Assembly (NCBI RefSeq): GCF_036924535.1
Contig: NZ_JAZHRT010000001.1
Location: 7,998,001 to 8,062,000 of the forward strand
Origin: Bradyrhizobium sp. AZCC 2262
GTDB lineage: Bacteria; Pseudomonadota; Alphaproteobacteria; Rhizobiales; Xanthobacteraceae
DNA length: 64,000 nucleotides
Direction of reading: 5' to 3'
The position numbers were made by a program, and so were the translations under genes. The notes under the pieces were generated by a model. It was not told the DNA's origin and searched no databases. It saw only the letters and a program-made list of their open reading frames with translations. Positions 47,570 to 59,440 of the stretch are shown in pieces (position 1 is the stretch's first letter; every line of letters starts with the position of its first letter).

Positions 47570-48169
47570 TCAGCCCTTGCGATACACCCAGACCCGCGCG
47601 GGCGGAAGGTTCATCCAGATCCGCTCAGAGGCTTCTGTGGACACGCCCGGCAGCGATTTCGGGATCGGCGGCGCGACCGAATAGGTGAACTGCACGAAGG
47701 GGGCGCCGGGCGCGAGCGCCGTGAAGGCGTCGCGGATCAGTTTCAGGCGCGTCAACATCGGTTTGGTTACGAGCGGCAGGCCGGAGACCACGGCGGAGGC
47801 CGGCGCGTCCAGTACATCCTGCAGCGAGGTGCGCAGCGCATAGGCGTCACCCTGCACCACCTTGGCGTGCGGATAGCGGTCGCGCAGCAAGGCGCAGAAG
47901 CCCGGATTATATTCGACCAGTACGAGCCGCTTTTGATCGACGCCATGTTCGATCAGTGCGTTGGTAATCGCACCGGTCCCGGGCCCAAGTTCGATGACCG
48001 GTCCTTCTGCATCGACGTCGACATATTCCGCCATGGTCCGGGCGAGCAGCTTGCTCGACGGCATCACCGCACCCATGTGCAGCGGCTTTTCGATCCATGA
48101 ACGAAGGAAGCGGACCTCATCATCGAGACGGGGCTTCTTCAACGCACGCACGGACGATTGCAAAGGCAT
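47570..48169 (-). CDS. pmtA: phosphatidylethanolamine N-methyltransferase-like (PmtA)
   Basis: 199 residues, a class I SAM methyltransferase with motif I VIELGPGTGAIT. The N-terminal EVRFLRSWIEKPLHMGAVMPSSKLLAR and the central VVSGLPLVTKPM match rhizobial PmtA proteins, which make phosphatidylcholine from phosphatidylethanolamine. The position next to dnaJ-dnaK is the one I recall for Bradyrhizobium pmtA. A related SAM enzyme such as rRNA adenine dimethylase-like is the alternative, but the length and N-terminus fit PmtA better. Confidence 0.82.
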   Translation of the reverse strand: MPLQSSVRALKKPRLDDEVRFLRSWIEKPLHMGAVMPSSKLLARTMAEYVDVDAEGPVIELGPGTGAITNALIEHGVDQKRLVLVEYNPGFCALLRDRYPHAKVVQGDAYALRTSLQDVLDAPASAVVSGLPLVTKPMLTRLKLIRDAFTALAPGAPFVQFTYSVAPPIPKSLPGVSTEASERIWMNLPPARVWVYRKG

Positions 48170-48380
48170 GTCGCTACCAGGCGGGGCCCCGCAACAAAGC
48201 AGGGGATGTCAGAAAACGGTCATAAACACGTATAGGTCGACGGCGATATGGTCAAGCCAAACGGTAACGTGTCGGCCGCGCCAAAGTGCCCGCGATCCCG
48301 CGATAAGACCCTGTGCAGGCTGAATGAATCATGACTGCGGTGCGAGAACTGCGCTTCGCGCAGCTCGCATGCTGCGCGGA

Positions 48381-49511
48381 TCAGGAGCCCGCGCGGTTGC
48401 CGAAGAAATCCTTGACCTTGGTGAAGAAGCCCGCAGCTTCCGGCTGAGTGGCGCCGGACGACAGCTTTTCGAACTCGGACAGCAGTTCCTGCTGCTTCCT
48501 GGTCAGATTTTGCGGCGTTTCGACCATGACCTGGACATACATATCACCGGTCTGGCGCGAGCGGAGTACCGGCATGCCTTTTGATGCAATGCGGAAACGG
48601 CGGCCGGACTGCGTACCGGCCGTCACTTTCACCTTGGTCTTGCCCTTGTCGATGGTTGGGACCTCGAATTCGCCGCCGAGGGCTGCGGCGACCATCGAGA
48701 TCGGAACCCGGCAATGCAGATCGGCGCCATCGCGCTGGAAGAATTCGTGGGTCGCCAGCGACAGGAAAATATAGAGGTCGCCGGGCGGCCCGCCGCGGAC
48801 GCCGGCCTCGCCTTCGCCGGCAAGGCGGATACGCGTGCCGTCCTCAACGCCTTGCGGGATGTTCACCGACAGCGTGCGGTCGCGCGTCACCCGTCCTGAC
48901 CCTGCACAGTTCGGGCAGGCATCCTCGATCATCTGGCCGCGGCCCTGACAGCCGGGGCAGGTCCGCTCCAGCGTGAAGAAGCCCTGGGCTTGCCGCACCC
49001 GGCCCGCGCCGCCACACGTCGAACAGGTCTTCGGCTTGGTGCCGGCCTTGGCACCGGTGCCCGAACAGGGCTCGCAGGTCACCGAGACCGGAATCTCGAT
49101 CTGCGCGGTCTTGCCCTGAAAGGCTTCCTCCAGCGTGATTTCCATGTTGTAGCGCAGGTCGGCGCCGCGCTCGCGTCCACCGCCGCGCCGCTGCCCGGCC
49201 ATGCCGAACAGGTCCTCGAAAATATCGGAGAATGACGAGGCGAAGCCGGCGCCGAAGCCGGGACCGCCGCCGCCCATGCCCTGCTCGAACGCGGCATGGC
49301 CGTAGCGGTCATAGGCGGCGCGCTTGTCGCCGTCCTTCAGGACCTCGTAGGCTTCGTTGATTTCCTTGAAGCGGACTTCGCTGGTGGCATCGCCCGGATT
49401 CTTGTCCGGATGCCACTTCATCGCCAGCTTGCGGAACGCCGCCTTGAGCTTGCCGTCGTCCGCGTTCCGCTCGACTTCCAGGGTTTCGTAATAGCAGCGC
49501 TTGGTGGACAT
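48381..49511 (-). CDS. dnaJ: chaperone DnaJ
   Basis: 376 residues: J domain with HPD ([35 protein letters not shown]), Gly/Phe-rich linker ([11 protein letters not shown]), four CxxCxGxG-type zinc repeats ([32 protein letters not shown]) and the two client-binding beta domains. It is the DnaK co-chaperone. It lies downstream of dnaK with a possible partial terminator between. Confidence 0.98.
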   Translation of the reverse strand: MSTKRCYYETLEVERNADDGKLKAAFRKLAMKWHPDKNPGDATSEVRFKEINEAYEVLKDGDKRAAYDRYGHAAFEQGMGGGGPGFGAGFASSFSDIFEDLFGMAGQRRGGGRERGADLRYNMEITLEEAFQGKTAQIEIPVSVTCEPCSGTGAKAGTKPKTCSTCGGAGRVRQAQGFFTLERTCPGCQGRGQMIEDACPNCAGSGRVTRDRTLSVNIPQGVEDGTRIRLAGEGEAGVRGGPPGDLYIFLSLATHEFFQRDGADLHCRVPISMVAAALGGEFEVPTIDKGKTKVKVTAGTQSGRRFRIASKGMPVLRSRQTGDMYVQVMVETPQNLTRKQQELLSEFEKLSSGATQPEAAGFFTKVKDFFGNRAGS

Positions 49512-49587
49512 CAGTCAAACCCGCCCGAAGTTCGTCTTCATGCCGAAGGGTGCTTCTCAAAAGATGCAGCCATCGGCTTAACGAAAA

Positions 49588-49639
49588 ATGACCCCCACCC
49601 TTCGAACGCTGCCTGCGCGCTCTTTTGGATGAGGGTCAT
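49588..49639 (-). terminator. possible terminator/attenuator between dnaK and dnaJ
   Basis: On the minus strand ATGACCC (49639-49633) pairs with GGGTCAT (49594-49588) around a 38-nt loop, followed by TTTTCG. It would reduce dnaJ mRNA relative to dnaK. The long loop makes it weak. Confidence 0.4.
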
Positions 49640-49653
49640 GATCGAAAGCCCGC

Positions 49654-51555
<1,902 letters not shown>

Positions 51556-51660
51556 GGTCCTCATATCCTTCTTTTTGCGGCAGGTTGGCTGGGCCCTGGA
51601 CGGCGCACCTAACCGAACCCCCAACGATCAATTACTCGCGATATTGCGACGGTGAGCCTC

Positions 51661-51688
51661 ATATAGGAGGGGGGGTCCGCCCTGCAAG
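51661..51688 (-). promoter_or_regulatory. sigma-32 (RpoH)-type promoter of dnaK
   Basis: On the minus strand CTTG (51688-51685), 17 bp, CCTATAT (51667-51661) fits the alphaproteobacterial heat-shock consensus CTTG-N17/18-CYTATnT. The implied 5' leader of dnaK is about 100 nt. No CIRCE (TTAGCACTC-type) repeat is seen nearby. Confidence 0.8.
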
Positions 51689-52144
51689 GACCGAACGCAA
51701 GCTTAGGGCCTGAAAAGGCTGACGTTTGAAAGATTGTGTCAACCCGGGGCGCGGACGCATCAGTGCCTCGAGCGACGTTAAGAAATCGGCAAGGCCGCTC
51801 ATCGAGGCCGCTCCTCGCTCGCGCCGCCGGCGCGCTGCGCAGCCATGCGGCATCCTCCCGATCGACTGGCCCGGCCGCCGTGAAAGGGGGAGCGGTATTT
51901 GGCCGCTGGAAGTGCCTCAAAAAGAGCTCGGATACCGAGCAAAATCCTGCAAAAAGGCCGCCATATCGGTCCGTAGCGGTGGAACGGACGCCCTCCCTGC
52001 CCTGTTGCAGGGACATCAAAACCGCTAAAAGCGGGCCGACTGGAACGACCGTTGTCATGCCCGCAAGGCTTAAAGATTACACGCGAAATTCCTAGCTGCA
52101 TCGTCGGACCACTGAACGGCCCCATGCAAACCCGGTAGACCTCC
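51689..52144. other. intergenic, no gene seen
   Basis: About 455 bp between the dnaK promoter and a divergent exported-protein gene. Open frames here have no family resemblance. The part near 52080-52140 should hold the promoter of the exported-protein gene. Confidence 0.5.
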
Positions 52145-53095
52145 ATGAAGCTACTTCGATACTGCGCTACGGTTGCCCTGATCGTTGCCGCCAATTCCGG
52201 CGCATTCTCCTCCGCGTTCGCCGCCGACCCGGTCTTTCCGCCGGGCGCCAGGGTGGGAATGACGCCCCTGGTCGGCCTCAACAAGGCCAGAACGTTCATC
52301 GGCTTCGAGACCGAAGACCAGGGCGTCAAGGTGCTGATCGCCGACCTCCCCGCCGAGGCCTATGGCGAAGTCGCCAATGCCTTCAAGGCCGCGCCGGGCG
52401 GCGTCGGCGGCATCAAGCCGGAAAGCATCGAGACCGCGGCGGGTCTCGCCTACTATACCGTCGAAAACGCCAAGGACGGCGCCGCCAATGTGCGCCGCTA
52501 TTCGATGATCCTGCCCGGCCCCACCTTCTCCGGCTATGTCGCCGTGCAGGTGCCGGAGAACGCCGCCAGGATCTATACCGACGACGCCGTGCGCCAGATG
52601 TTCGCTTCCGCCGTGATCCGCAACGAGGTTCCGGTCGAGGAGCAGCTCGGGTTGCTGCCGTTCAAGATCAGCGAGCTCTCGAGCTTCAAGAACATCCGCA
52701 CGCTGGCGCCGGGCGCAGCCCTCATTCTCTCCGACGGCGACGAAAAGACCGGCTTCGAAGTCGCGCCCTTCATGATCATCGGCCTGATCGGCTCGACGGC
52801 GGCTTCGCCCGACGATCGCGGCCGCTTTGCCCAGCAGATTGCGACCACCATTCCCGGCGTACGCGACGGCAGGATTACGATGTCGGAGCCGGTCCGCATC
52901 GATGGCCAGCCCGGCTACGAGACGCGGATCGACGCCACCAGCGGCAAGGACAATACGCCTGTCACCATCGTGCAGTGGTTGCGGTTTGGCGCCCAGACCT
53001 CGATGCGCATCATCGGCTCTTCGCCGCGCGACGACTGGACCAAGGCCTTTCCGCGCTTCCGCGCGGTGCGCGACGGCATTCATCCGCGCGGCTGA
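52145..53095 (+). CDS. exported protein of unknown function
   Basis: 316 residues with a signal peptide (MKLLRYCATVALIVAANSGAFSSAFA, cleaved near AFA-ADP). The mature protein has alternating beta strands and helices with no catalytic motif that I recognise (GMTPLVGLNKARTFIGFETEDQGVKVLIADLP; RYSMILPGPTFSGYVAVQVPENAARIYTDDAVRQMFASA). Repeated phrases about response to stress-like proteins cannot be supported. Single gene; close homologues in rhizobia would be annotated hypothetical. Confidence 0.75.
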   Translation: MKLLRYCATVALIVAANSGAFSSAFAADPVFPPGARVGMTPLVGLNKARTFIGFETEDQGVKVLIADLPAEAYGEVANAFKAAPGGVGGIKPESIETAAGLAYYTVENAKDGAANVRRYSMILPGPTFSGYVAVQVPENAARIYTDDAVRQMFASAVIRNEVPVEEQLGLLPFKISELSSFKNIRTLAPGAALILSDGDEKTGFEVAPFMIIGLIGSTAASPDDRGRFAQQIATTIPGVRDGRITMSEPVRIDGQPGYETRIDATSGKDNTPVTIVQWLRFGAQTSMRIIGSSPRDDWTKAFPRFRAVRDGIHPRG

Positions 53096-53196
53096 TCTTA
53101 AAAATTCGCAAAGCCCGCCAAAATTTCGGGCTTTCGTTCGCACACCTATGGAACTTAGCTTTTCTCCCATCGGGTTCATGATCGGGGAGACGCACC

Positions 53197-53310
53197 ATGT
53201 TCACACGCAGGCTGGTTCTGACAGATCTCGCCGCAACGTCCCTCGCCCCATCGAGCGCTCTGGGCCGCACCGGCGTCAAGCGCATCAAGTCGGACGATAT
53301 CGCAGCGTAG
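53197..53310 (+). pseudogene. orphan export-signal fragment
   Basis: A 37-residue frame, MFTRRLVLTDLAATSLAPSS then ALGRTGVKRIKSDDIAA, preceded by cggggaga. It looks like the twin-arginine or Sec signal of a longer exported protein cut by a stop (TAG 53308-53310) soon after the cleavage region. Most likely the remnant of a lost gene; a true small protein is possible. Confidence 0.4.
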
Positions 53311-53343
53311 CGTGGGCCAGGGACACGCGCTTCTCTCAAACCC

Positions 53344-54459
53344 TCATCGGGGTTGCTTTGGCGCTATCGCCATTTCCGGCTTTTCCCGCGACCACAAACT
53401 GGCGATCCAGGCCGCGAACTTCTTGTGCCTCATTTCGCACAGGCAGGCGATCGCATAGGCGGCAGCATTCGACGCGGCGACGACAGCAAAGAACCACAGC
53501 CAACCCTGCGCCCCCGGCACCAACGCGATGACAGCCATCATTATGGTGTGGTGGATCAGATACAGCGTAAAGGAGTAGTCTGCCGCGGTCCGGATGACCG
53601 CTGCTCTGCCAATGATTTTCGTACGTTGCGTGATAGCGATGAGCGAGCCAACGGCAACAACAAGTGCCGGATAGGTCGCGAGGTCATATTCGTGGTCGGG
53701 CACGACCTCAAACGCGTAAAGCGCCGTCGACGCCGCCAACAGCGTGGCGCTGGCCCATAATGGCGGGATCCATCGCGATAGAACGAAATAGATTGCAGCG
53801 CCGCCGAGCCAGAGCGCGAACAGTCCCGTTCCCACGTCATTCCCGTACGTCGATCCAAGTATGTAGCGAAAGGGTGTTTGACCGAAAAACAGCAGCAACG
53901 GGATCAAGAGGTAGAGGCTGCCACGGCGGACGAAAATGAAGAACGCCGCGCCGACGAACAGGTAGATGTGCCATTCGATTGCAAGCGTCCAAAGCGGGCT
54001 GGCCGATCCGAACGCTTCTCGCGGCATGAAATGGGGAAATATCCCGCGGTACCCTTCGTTCATCAGCAGGTTTGCGATCAGGGTCTTTAGATCGTAGTTG
54101 CGGGAAATCGTCGGATCGCCGGTTTGCAGGATGACCAGGCCATCCACCACCACGATGAAGGCGAGTGCAGGCAAGAGCCCTGAATAGATTCGGGCGAACC
54201 TGTCGATGAAGTATTGCTTAAAGCCGTATTCGGGAGCGGCAGATTTCCGGAACAGGGTCGCGGCAATCAAGAATCCCGACATGATGAAGAACAAGAGAAC
54301 GCCGATGACCTGCATGTGCGGGACATCCGGCGGCCTGGCCGCTGCGCCGACCCCGAAAAATGCCAGGGCATGCCCGCAACAGACCATTTGCGCGGCCAGA
54401 GCGCGGCAAGCATCCAGCGTGATCGACGTGTCGTTCCTGGTGCTCGCTAACGTAAACAT
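53344..54459 (-). CDS. acyltransferase 3 family membrane protein
   Basis: 371 residues, about ten membrane helices. The acyltransferase-3 hallmarks are an Arg and a His in the first segment (LDACRALAAQMVCCGHALAFF) and LFFIMSGFLIAATLF, then FIDRFARIYSGLLPAL and ASPLWTLAIEWHIYLF. Such enzymes O-acetylate lipopolysaccharide, exopolysaccharide or Nod factor. No glycan locus surrounds it, so the target is unknown. Its GC looks slightly below that of the neighbours. Confidence 0.87.
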   Translation of the reverse strand: MFTLASTRNDTSITLDACRALAAQMVCCGHALAFFGVGAAARPPDVPHMQVIGVLLFFIMSGFLIAATLFRKSAAPEYGFKQYFIDRFARIYSGLLPALAFIVVVDGLVILQTGDPTISRNYDLKTLIANLLMNEGYRGIFPHFMPREAFGSASPLWTLAIEWHIYLFVGAAFFIFVRRGSLYLLIPLLLFFGQTPFRYILGSTYGNDVGTGLFALWLGGAAIYFVLSRWIPPLWASATLLAASTALYAFEVVPDHEYDLATYPALVVAVGSLIAITQRTKIIGRAAVIRTAADYSFTLYLIHHTIMMAVIALVPGAQGWLWFFAVVAASNAAAYAIACLCEMRHKKFAAWIASLWSREKPEMAIAPKQPR

Positions 54460-54730
54460 CCCCGCCCCTGATTGGCGGAACCTAGTTCTCCAACCAGACC
54501 GCGTAAACCCCGAAGCAACTCAATCAGCAAATTCCGGACAAAACTTCGACCAGTGGGAAGACGCCACGTGCTCGCGCTTCGAGCCTGTCATCGCCGTTCG
54601 GATACGAATGTTGAGAAGGCGATCGAACGCACCGCCACTTCGCCGCCCGTCGAAGGCCTCCGCGCACCCAGCACGGAAGGCCCTGTCAGACATGTGACAG
54701 GTTCTGACTCAGCTGAGTTGAATTCAGAAC

Positions 54731-55330
54731 CTAGCTTTGCTCGGCCGGCGCCGTTTTCGCGCCGCCCTTGGAGACGGCGACCAGCGCCGGGCGCAGGATG
54801 CGTTCGCCGATCATGAAGCCGGCCTGCACGACCTGAACTACGGTCCCGGACGGGACGGACGGGTCGGGCACTTCGTACATCGCCTGCTGGAAATTCGGAT
54901 CGAACTTCTCGCCGGACGGATCGAACTTCTTGACGCCGTTCTTCTCCAGCGTGTTGAGCAGCGAGCGCTCGGTCAACTCCACGCCCTCGATGAAGGCCTT
55001 GATGCCGGGATCGGCGGTCTCCTTGGCCTCGGCCGGAATCGCGTCGAGCGCGCGCTGCAGATTGTCGGCGATGTCGAGAATGTCACGCGCAAAACCAGTG
55101 ATGCCATAGGCACGCGCATCGGCGACTTCCTTGGCGGTACGCTTGCGCAGGTTCTCCATCTCCGCCAGCGTGCGCAGCATCTTGTCGCGGGCCTCGGTCG
55201 CTTCCTTGACCAACAGCTCCACCGATCCTTCCTCGGGATCGTCGGGCATGATGTAGGGTTTTGAGACCACGGGCTCGCCGGTCTGGGCCGGTTTCACCGT
55301 ATCGTCACTCGGCCGGTTGGGATCGGTCAT
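54731..55330 (-). CDS. grpE: nucleotide exchange factor GrpE
   Basis: 199 residues: acidic N-terminus, long helix ([58 protein letters not shown]) and the C-terminal beta wing ([44 protein letters not shown]). It exchanges ADP on DnaK. It lies 242 bp downstream of hrcA in the same direction. Confidence 0.97.
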   Translation of the reverse strand: MTDPNRPSDDTVKPAQTGEPVVSKPYIMPDDPEEGSVELLVKEATEARDKMLRTLAEMENLRKRTAKEVADARAYGITGFARDILDIADNLQRALDAIPAEAKETADPGIKAFIEGVELTERSLLNTLEKNGVKKFDPSGEKFDPNFQQAMYEVPDPSVPSGTVVQVVQAGFMIGERILRPALVAVSKGGAKTAPAEQS

Positions 55331-55571
55331 AAGGCTGCCTTCTCAAAAAACGTATCTGGTTCGATGGGGATTTGCTGGGCGGGATATCGTGCTTTAGTGG
55401 CCGAAAATCAAGCGTTCCATGGCGTTTTCGAGCGAAGCATGCCCTCGGGCTCGATCCGGGGGTGCGCACCGGTTCGCATAGCAATCAAGTTTACGCAGAT
55501 TGCGTAGACTTATCTGCGGTAGAAAACGCGTCAAAACAGAAAAGTCCGGATTGGGGTCAATTTGGGGCTGA

Positions 55572-56660
55572 TTAGCCGCCCAGCATCCGGCTGACGATCC
55601 GGGCGGCGTAATCCACGGTCGGAATCACCCTTGCATAGTTCAGCCGCGTCGGCCCGATCACGCCGAGAACGCCGACAATGCGACCCGCGGCGTCGCTATA
55701 GGGGGCGATGATGGTGGAGGAGCCGGACAGCGAAAACAGCTTGTTCTCCGATCCGATGAAAATCCGCACCCCTTCGGCGCGCTCGGCCCGGCCCAACAGG
55801 TCGATCACGCCGCGCTTGGTCTCGAGATCGTCGAACAGCGACTTGACGCGTTCGAGATCCTCCAGCGCATGCAGGTCTTCGAGCAGATTGGCGTGGCCGC
55901 GCACGATCAATTGCCGGTCGTCGTTGTCGCCGCCGGACCAGCTCGCGATACCGGCCGCGATCACCTTCTGCGTCAACAGATCGAGTTCGACGCGGCTCTG
56001 CGTCAGCGCGGTTTCGAGCTCCAACCGCGCTTCGGCCAGCGTGCGGCCGCGAATCCGCGCATTGAGGAAATTGGTCGCTTCCGTCAGCGCCGACGAGGGA
56101 ACGCCGGGCGGCAGCGCAAGCACGCGGTTTTCGACCTGGCCGTCTTCGCCGACCAGCACCACCAGCGCGCGTTCCGGCTCCAGCCGCACGAATTCGATAT
56201 GCTTCAGCCGCGAATTCGATTTGGCGGTCAGCACCACGGCGGCGGCCCGGGTGAGGCCGGAGAGCCGCGTCAGCGCTTCGCCGAGCGCCGCCTCGACCGA
56301 TTGCGCGCGGCCGACGGAGGCAAGCTGGCTCTGGATCGATTCCCGTTCCGGCTCGGTGAGGTCGCCGACCTGCATCAGGGCGTCGACGAAGAAGCGCAGG
56401 CCGAGTTCGGTGGGCAATCGCCCGGCCGATGTATGCGGCGCATAGATCAGGCCGAGCGCTTCGAGGTCCGACATCACGTTGCGGACGGAAGCCGGCGACA
56501 ACGGCAACGCGATCAGGCGGGAAATATTGCGCGAGCCGACCGGCTCACCGGTGGCGAGATAACTTTCGACGATTTGACGAAAAATGTCGCGCGAGCGCTC
56601 GTTGAGCTGGGCAAGGCCAGCATGCGGCGCGATGAGGCCAATCGGATCGTGGTGGGCCAC
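55572..56660 (-). CDS. hrcA: heat-inducible transcription repressor HrcA
   Basis: 362 residues from GTG at 56660 (aaggag 8 nt upstream). N-terminal winged helix ([75 protein letters not shown]) and the HrcA dimerisation core ([54 protein letters not shown]). It represses CIRCE-bearing genes, in alphaproteobacteria mainly groESL. It is divergent from rph, the conserved arrangement. Confidence 0.96.
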   Translation of the reverse strand: MAHHDPIGLIAPHAGLAQLNERSRDIFRQIVESYLATGEPVGSRNISRLIALPLSPASVRNVMSDLEALGLIYAPHTSAGRLPTELGLRFFVDALMQVGDLTEPERESIQSQLASVGRAQSVEAALGEALTRLSGLTRAAAVVLTAKSNSRLKHIEFVRLEPERALVVLVGEDGQVENRVLALPPGVPSSALTEATNFLNARIRGRTLAEARLELETALTQSRVELDLLTQKVIAAGIASWSGGDNDDRQLIVRGHANLLEDLHALEDLERVKSLFDDLETKRGVIDLLGRAERAEGVRIFIGSENKLFSLSGSSTIIAPYSDAAGRIVGVLGVIGPTRLNYARVIPTVDYAARIVSRMLGG

Positions 56661-56816
56661 TGTTAACTCCTTGACACCCCCTAATTTGTCGCTCCGGCGG
56701 CCCAATGACAAGCGTTCCCTTTCCCTCCAAACAGGGCCAAAGGCCCTTGCCGCTGCGCACGCCCCCACCTACAAGCACCGCGAACGAATTTTCGCTCGAT
56801 TTCGAAAGGATTTCCC

Positions 56817-57536
56817 ATGCGGCCAAGCCGCCGTGCGCCCGATCAGCTGCGCCCCGTGTCGCTGGAACGCGGCGTGGTCAAATATGCCGAAGGTTCCTGC
56901 ATGGTGAAATTCGGCGATACCCATGTGCTGGTCACAGCCACGCTGGAAGAACGGCTGCCGCCGTGGCTGAAGGGTCAGGGCCGCGGCTGGGTCACGGCCG
57001 AATACGGCATGCTGCCGCGCGCCACCCTGGAGCGCACCCGCCGCGAGGCCGCCGCCGGCAAGCAGGGCGGCCGCACGGTCGAGATCCAGCGGCTGATCGG
57101 CCGCAGCTTACGCGCAGCTGTCGACCTCGAAGCGCTGGGCGAGCGCCAGATCACGGTCGATTGCGACGTGATCCAGGCCGATGGCGGCACCCGCACCGCC
57201 TCGATCACAGGCGCCTGGGTGGCGCTGGCGGACTGCATCGCGTGGATGAAGAGCCGCAACATGATCAAGGCCAACGTGCTGCGCGACAACGTCGCCGCGA
57301 TCTCCTGCGGCATCTATCAGGGCACACCGGTGCTCGACCTCGATTATGCCGAGGATTCCGAGGCCGAGACCGACGCCAATTTCGTCATGACCGGCGACGG
57401 TCGCATCATCGAGGTGCAGGGCACCGCCGAAAAGACCCCGTTCTCGCAGGACGAGTTCCTCGCGTTGATGGAACTGGGCGCGCAAGGGTGTCGCGCGGCT
57501 GGTGGACTTGCAGAAGCTGGCCGTCGCGTAGTCTGA
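56817..57536 (+). CDS. rph: ribonuclease PH with a frameshifted C-terminus
   Basis: The first about 220 residues are normal RNase PH ([76 protein letters not shown]), which trims tRNA 3' ends. After LALMEL the frame shifts: it reads [19 protein letters not shown] to a TGA at 57536, while the alternate phase reads [17 protein letters not shown] and ends at TAG 57531, the expected family end. One extra G in GGG 57476-57478 explains it. Corrected length is 237 residues, the usual size. Confidence 0.9.
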   Translation: MRPSRRAPDQLRPVSLERGVVKYAEGSCMVKFGDTHVLVTATLEERLPPWLKGQGRGWVTAEYGMLPRATLERTRREAAAGKQGGRTVEIQRLIGRSLRAAVDLEALGERQITVDCDVIQADGGTRTASITGAWVALADCIAWMKSRNMIKANVLRDNVAAISCGIYQGTPVLDLDYAEDSEAETDANFVMTGDGRIIEVQGTAEKTPFSQDEFLALMELGAQGCRAAGGLAEAGRRVV

Positions 57537-57542
57537 TCGCGC

Positions 57543-58172
57543 ATGCACCGTCGAATCACAGGCCAGCTCGTGATCGCGACCCACAATCCCGGCAAGCTCG
57601 CCGAGATGCGGGAACTGCTGGCGCCGCACGGCGTCGAAGCCGTTTCCGCGGGCGAGCTGGGCTTGGCTGAGCCCGAGGAAACCGGCCAGACGTTTCGCGC
57701 CAATGCGGCGATCAAGGCGATCGCGGCCGCGAAAGCCGCGCAACTGCCGGCCTTTGCCGACGATTCCGGCCTCGTGGTCGATTCACTGGATGGCGCGCCC
57801 GGCATCTATTCGGCGCGCTGGGCCGGCGAGGGCAAGGATTTCATGGCCGCGATGAGCCGGATCGAGCGCCTGCTGCAGGAACGCGGCGCCGCTACGCCGG
57901 ACAAGCGAAAGGCGCATTTCGTCTCGGCCCTGTGCGTCGCCTGGCCCGACGGCCACCTCGAAGAGGTCGAGGCCCGCGCCGATGGAACTTTGGTCTGGCC
58001 GCCGCGCGGCACCGCCGGTTTCGGCTATGATCCGGCTTTCCTGCCCGACGGGCATGTCAGGACCTTTGGCGAGATGACCTCGATCGAAAAGCACGGCCTG
58101 CCGCCGCTCGGCCTTGGCCTGTCGCACCGGGCGCGTGCCTTCGTCAAACTAGCGGAGATCTGCCTTGGCTAG
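57543..58172 (+). CDS. rdgB: XTP/dITP diphosphatase (non-canonical purine NTP pyrophosphatase)
   Basis: 209 residues of the Ham1/RdgB family: [43 protein letters not shown] with the catalytic acidic pair, and [23 protein letters not shown]. It removes inosine and xanthosine triphosphates. It starts 6-12 bp after rph and overlaps the start of hemW by 8 nt, so the three form an operon. Confidence 0.97.
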   Translation: MHRRITGQLVIATHNPGKLAEMRELLAPHGVEAVSAGELGLAEPEETGQTFRANAAIKAIAAAKAAQLPAFADDSGLVVDSLDGAPGIYSARWAGEGKDFMAAMSRIERLLQERGAATPDKRKAHFVSALCVAWPDGHLEEVEARADGTLVWPPRGTAGFGYDPAFLPDGHVRTFGEMTSIEKHGLPPLGLGLSHRARAFVKLAEICLG

Positions 58173-59334
58173 TCGCGAGCGACCGCGCCTCAAAGAGGCC
58201 TTCGGCGTCTACGTACACTGGCCGTTCTGCCTGTCGAAGTGCCCGTATTGCGACTTCAACAGCCACGTCCGCCACGCGCCGATCGACGAGGAGAGATTCG
58301 CCCGCGCCTTTGCGCGCGAGATCGAAACAACAGCGGCGCGCGCGCCGGGACGCACCGTCACGTCGATCTTTCTCGGCGGCGGTACGCCGTCGCTGATGCA
58401 GCCGCAAACCGTCGGCGCCATCCTGGATTCAATCGGCAAGCATTGGCGCGTGGCCGACAATGTCGAGGTGACGCTGGAGGCCAATCCGACCAGTGTGGAA
58501 GCAACAAGGTTTCGCGGCTATCGCGCAGCCGGCGTCAACCGCGTCTCGCTCGGCGTGCAGGCGCTCGATGACGCCTCGCTGAAAGCGCTCGGACGATTGC
58601 ACAGCGCGCGCGAGGCGCTCGATGCGGTCGCGATCGCGCGCACCGCGTTCGACCGCTACTCGTTCGACCTGATCTACGCCCGCCCCGACCAGGCGCCGCA
58701 GATGTGGGCGGACGAATTGAAGCTCGCGATTTCGGAAGCCGCCGAACATCTCTCGCTCTACCAGCTCACGATCGAGGAAGGCACGCCGTTCTTCGGCCTG
58801 CATGCGGCGGGCAAATTGAAAACGCCGGACGAGGCGGTTGCCCGCGCGCTCTACGATGTGACACAGGAAGTCTGCGCGCATCATGGCTTGCCGGCCTACG
58901 AGATTTCCAACCACGCCCGCGCCGGCGCCGAATGTCAGCACAATCTGGTCTACTGGCGCGGCGAGGAATATGCCGGCATCGGCCCGGGCGCGCATGGCCG
59001 CCTCGACATCGACGGCACGAGGCACGCGATCGCGACCGAAAAACGTCCCGAGGCCTGGCTGATGCGTGTCGAGGCCAATGGCCACGGCGTCGTGACCGAC
59101 GATTTCCTCAACAGTGAAGAGCGCGCCGACGAGTTTTTGCTGATGGGATTGCGGCTCGCCGAGGGCATCGATCCCAAACGCTATGCCGCGCTGTCCGGCC
59201 GCATGCTCGATCCGAGCCGGATCGCCGTGCTGCGCGAGGAAGGCGCCATCATCGTCGACGCCGACGGCAGGCTGCGTGTGACGAAAGACGGTTTCCCCGT
59301 GCTCGATGCGGTGGTGGCGGATCTCGCGGCGTAA
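58165..59334 (+). CDS. hemW: HemW, radical SAM heme chaperone-like protein
   Basis: 389 residues from TTG at 58165 (overlapping the rdgB stop). The radical SAM cluster motif C22-x3-C26-x2-C29 ([14 protein letters not shown]), [28 protein letters not shown] and the HemW-specific C-terminus ([13 protein letters not shown]) are present. Formerly called oxygen-independent coproporphyrinogen oxidase-like; HemW hands heme to respiratory proteins. No ATG fits upstream because of the overlap. Confidence 0.93.
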   Translation: MASRERPRLKEAFGVYVHWPFCLSKCPYCDFNSHVRHAPIDEERFARAFAREIETTAARAPGRTVTSIFLGGGTPSLMQPQTVGAILDSIGKHWRVADNVEVTLEANPTSVEATRFRGYRAAGVNRVSLGVQALDDASLKALGRLHSAREALDAVAIARTAFDRYSFDLIYARPDQAPQMWADELKLAISEAAEHLSLYQLTIEEGTPFFGLHAAGKLKTPDEAVARALYDVTQEVCAHHGLPAYEISNHARAGAECQHNLVYWRGEEYAGIGPGAHGRLDIDGTRHAIATEKRPEAWLMRVEANGHGVVTDDFLNSEERADEFLLMGLRLAEGIDPKRYAALSGRMLDPSRIAVLREEGAIIVDADGRLRVTKDGFPVLDAVVADLAA

Positions 59335-59338
59335 GCTT

Positions 59339-59426
59339 CGTAGCCCGGATGGCGCGCAGCGCAATCCGGGGACCTCTCCACCGGAAAGACTTATCCCGGA
59401 TTGCGCTGCGCTCCATCCGGGCTACG
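59339..59426. repeat. palindromic intergenic repeat between convergent genes
   Basis: 32-nt arms at 59339-59370 and 59395-59426 (core GTAGCCCGGATGG and GCGCAGCGCAATCCGGG) are reverse complements with about one mismatch, around a 24-nt loop. It sits between hemW and the convergent PBP-activator gene. Confidence 0.82.
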
Positions 59427-59440
59427 GTTCGCTACAATAA

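Noticed and set aside
55331..56816. CIRCE operator near hrcA or grpE
   Set aside because: I looked for TTAGCACTC-N9-GAGTGCTAA-like sequences around hrcA, grpE and dnaK and found none.
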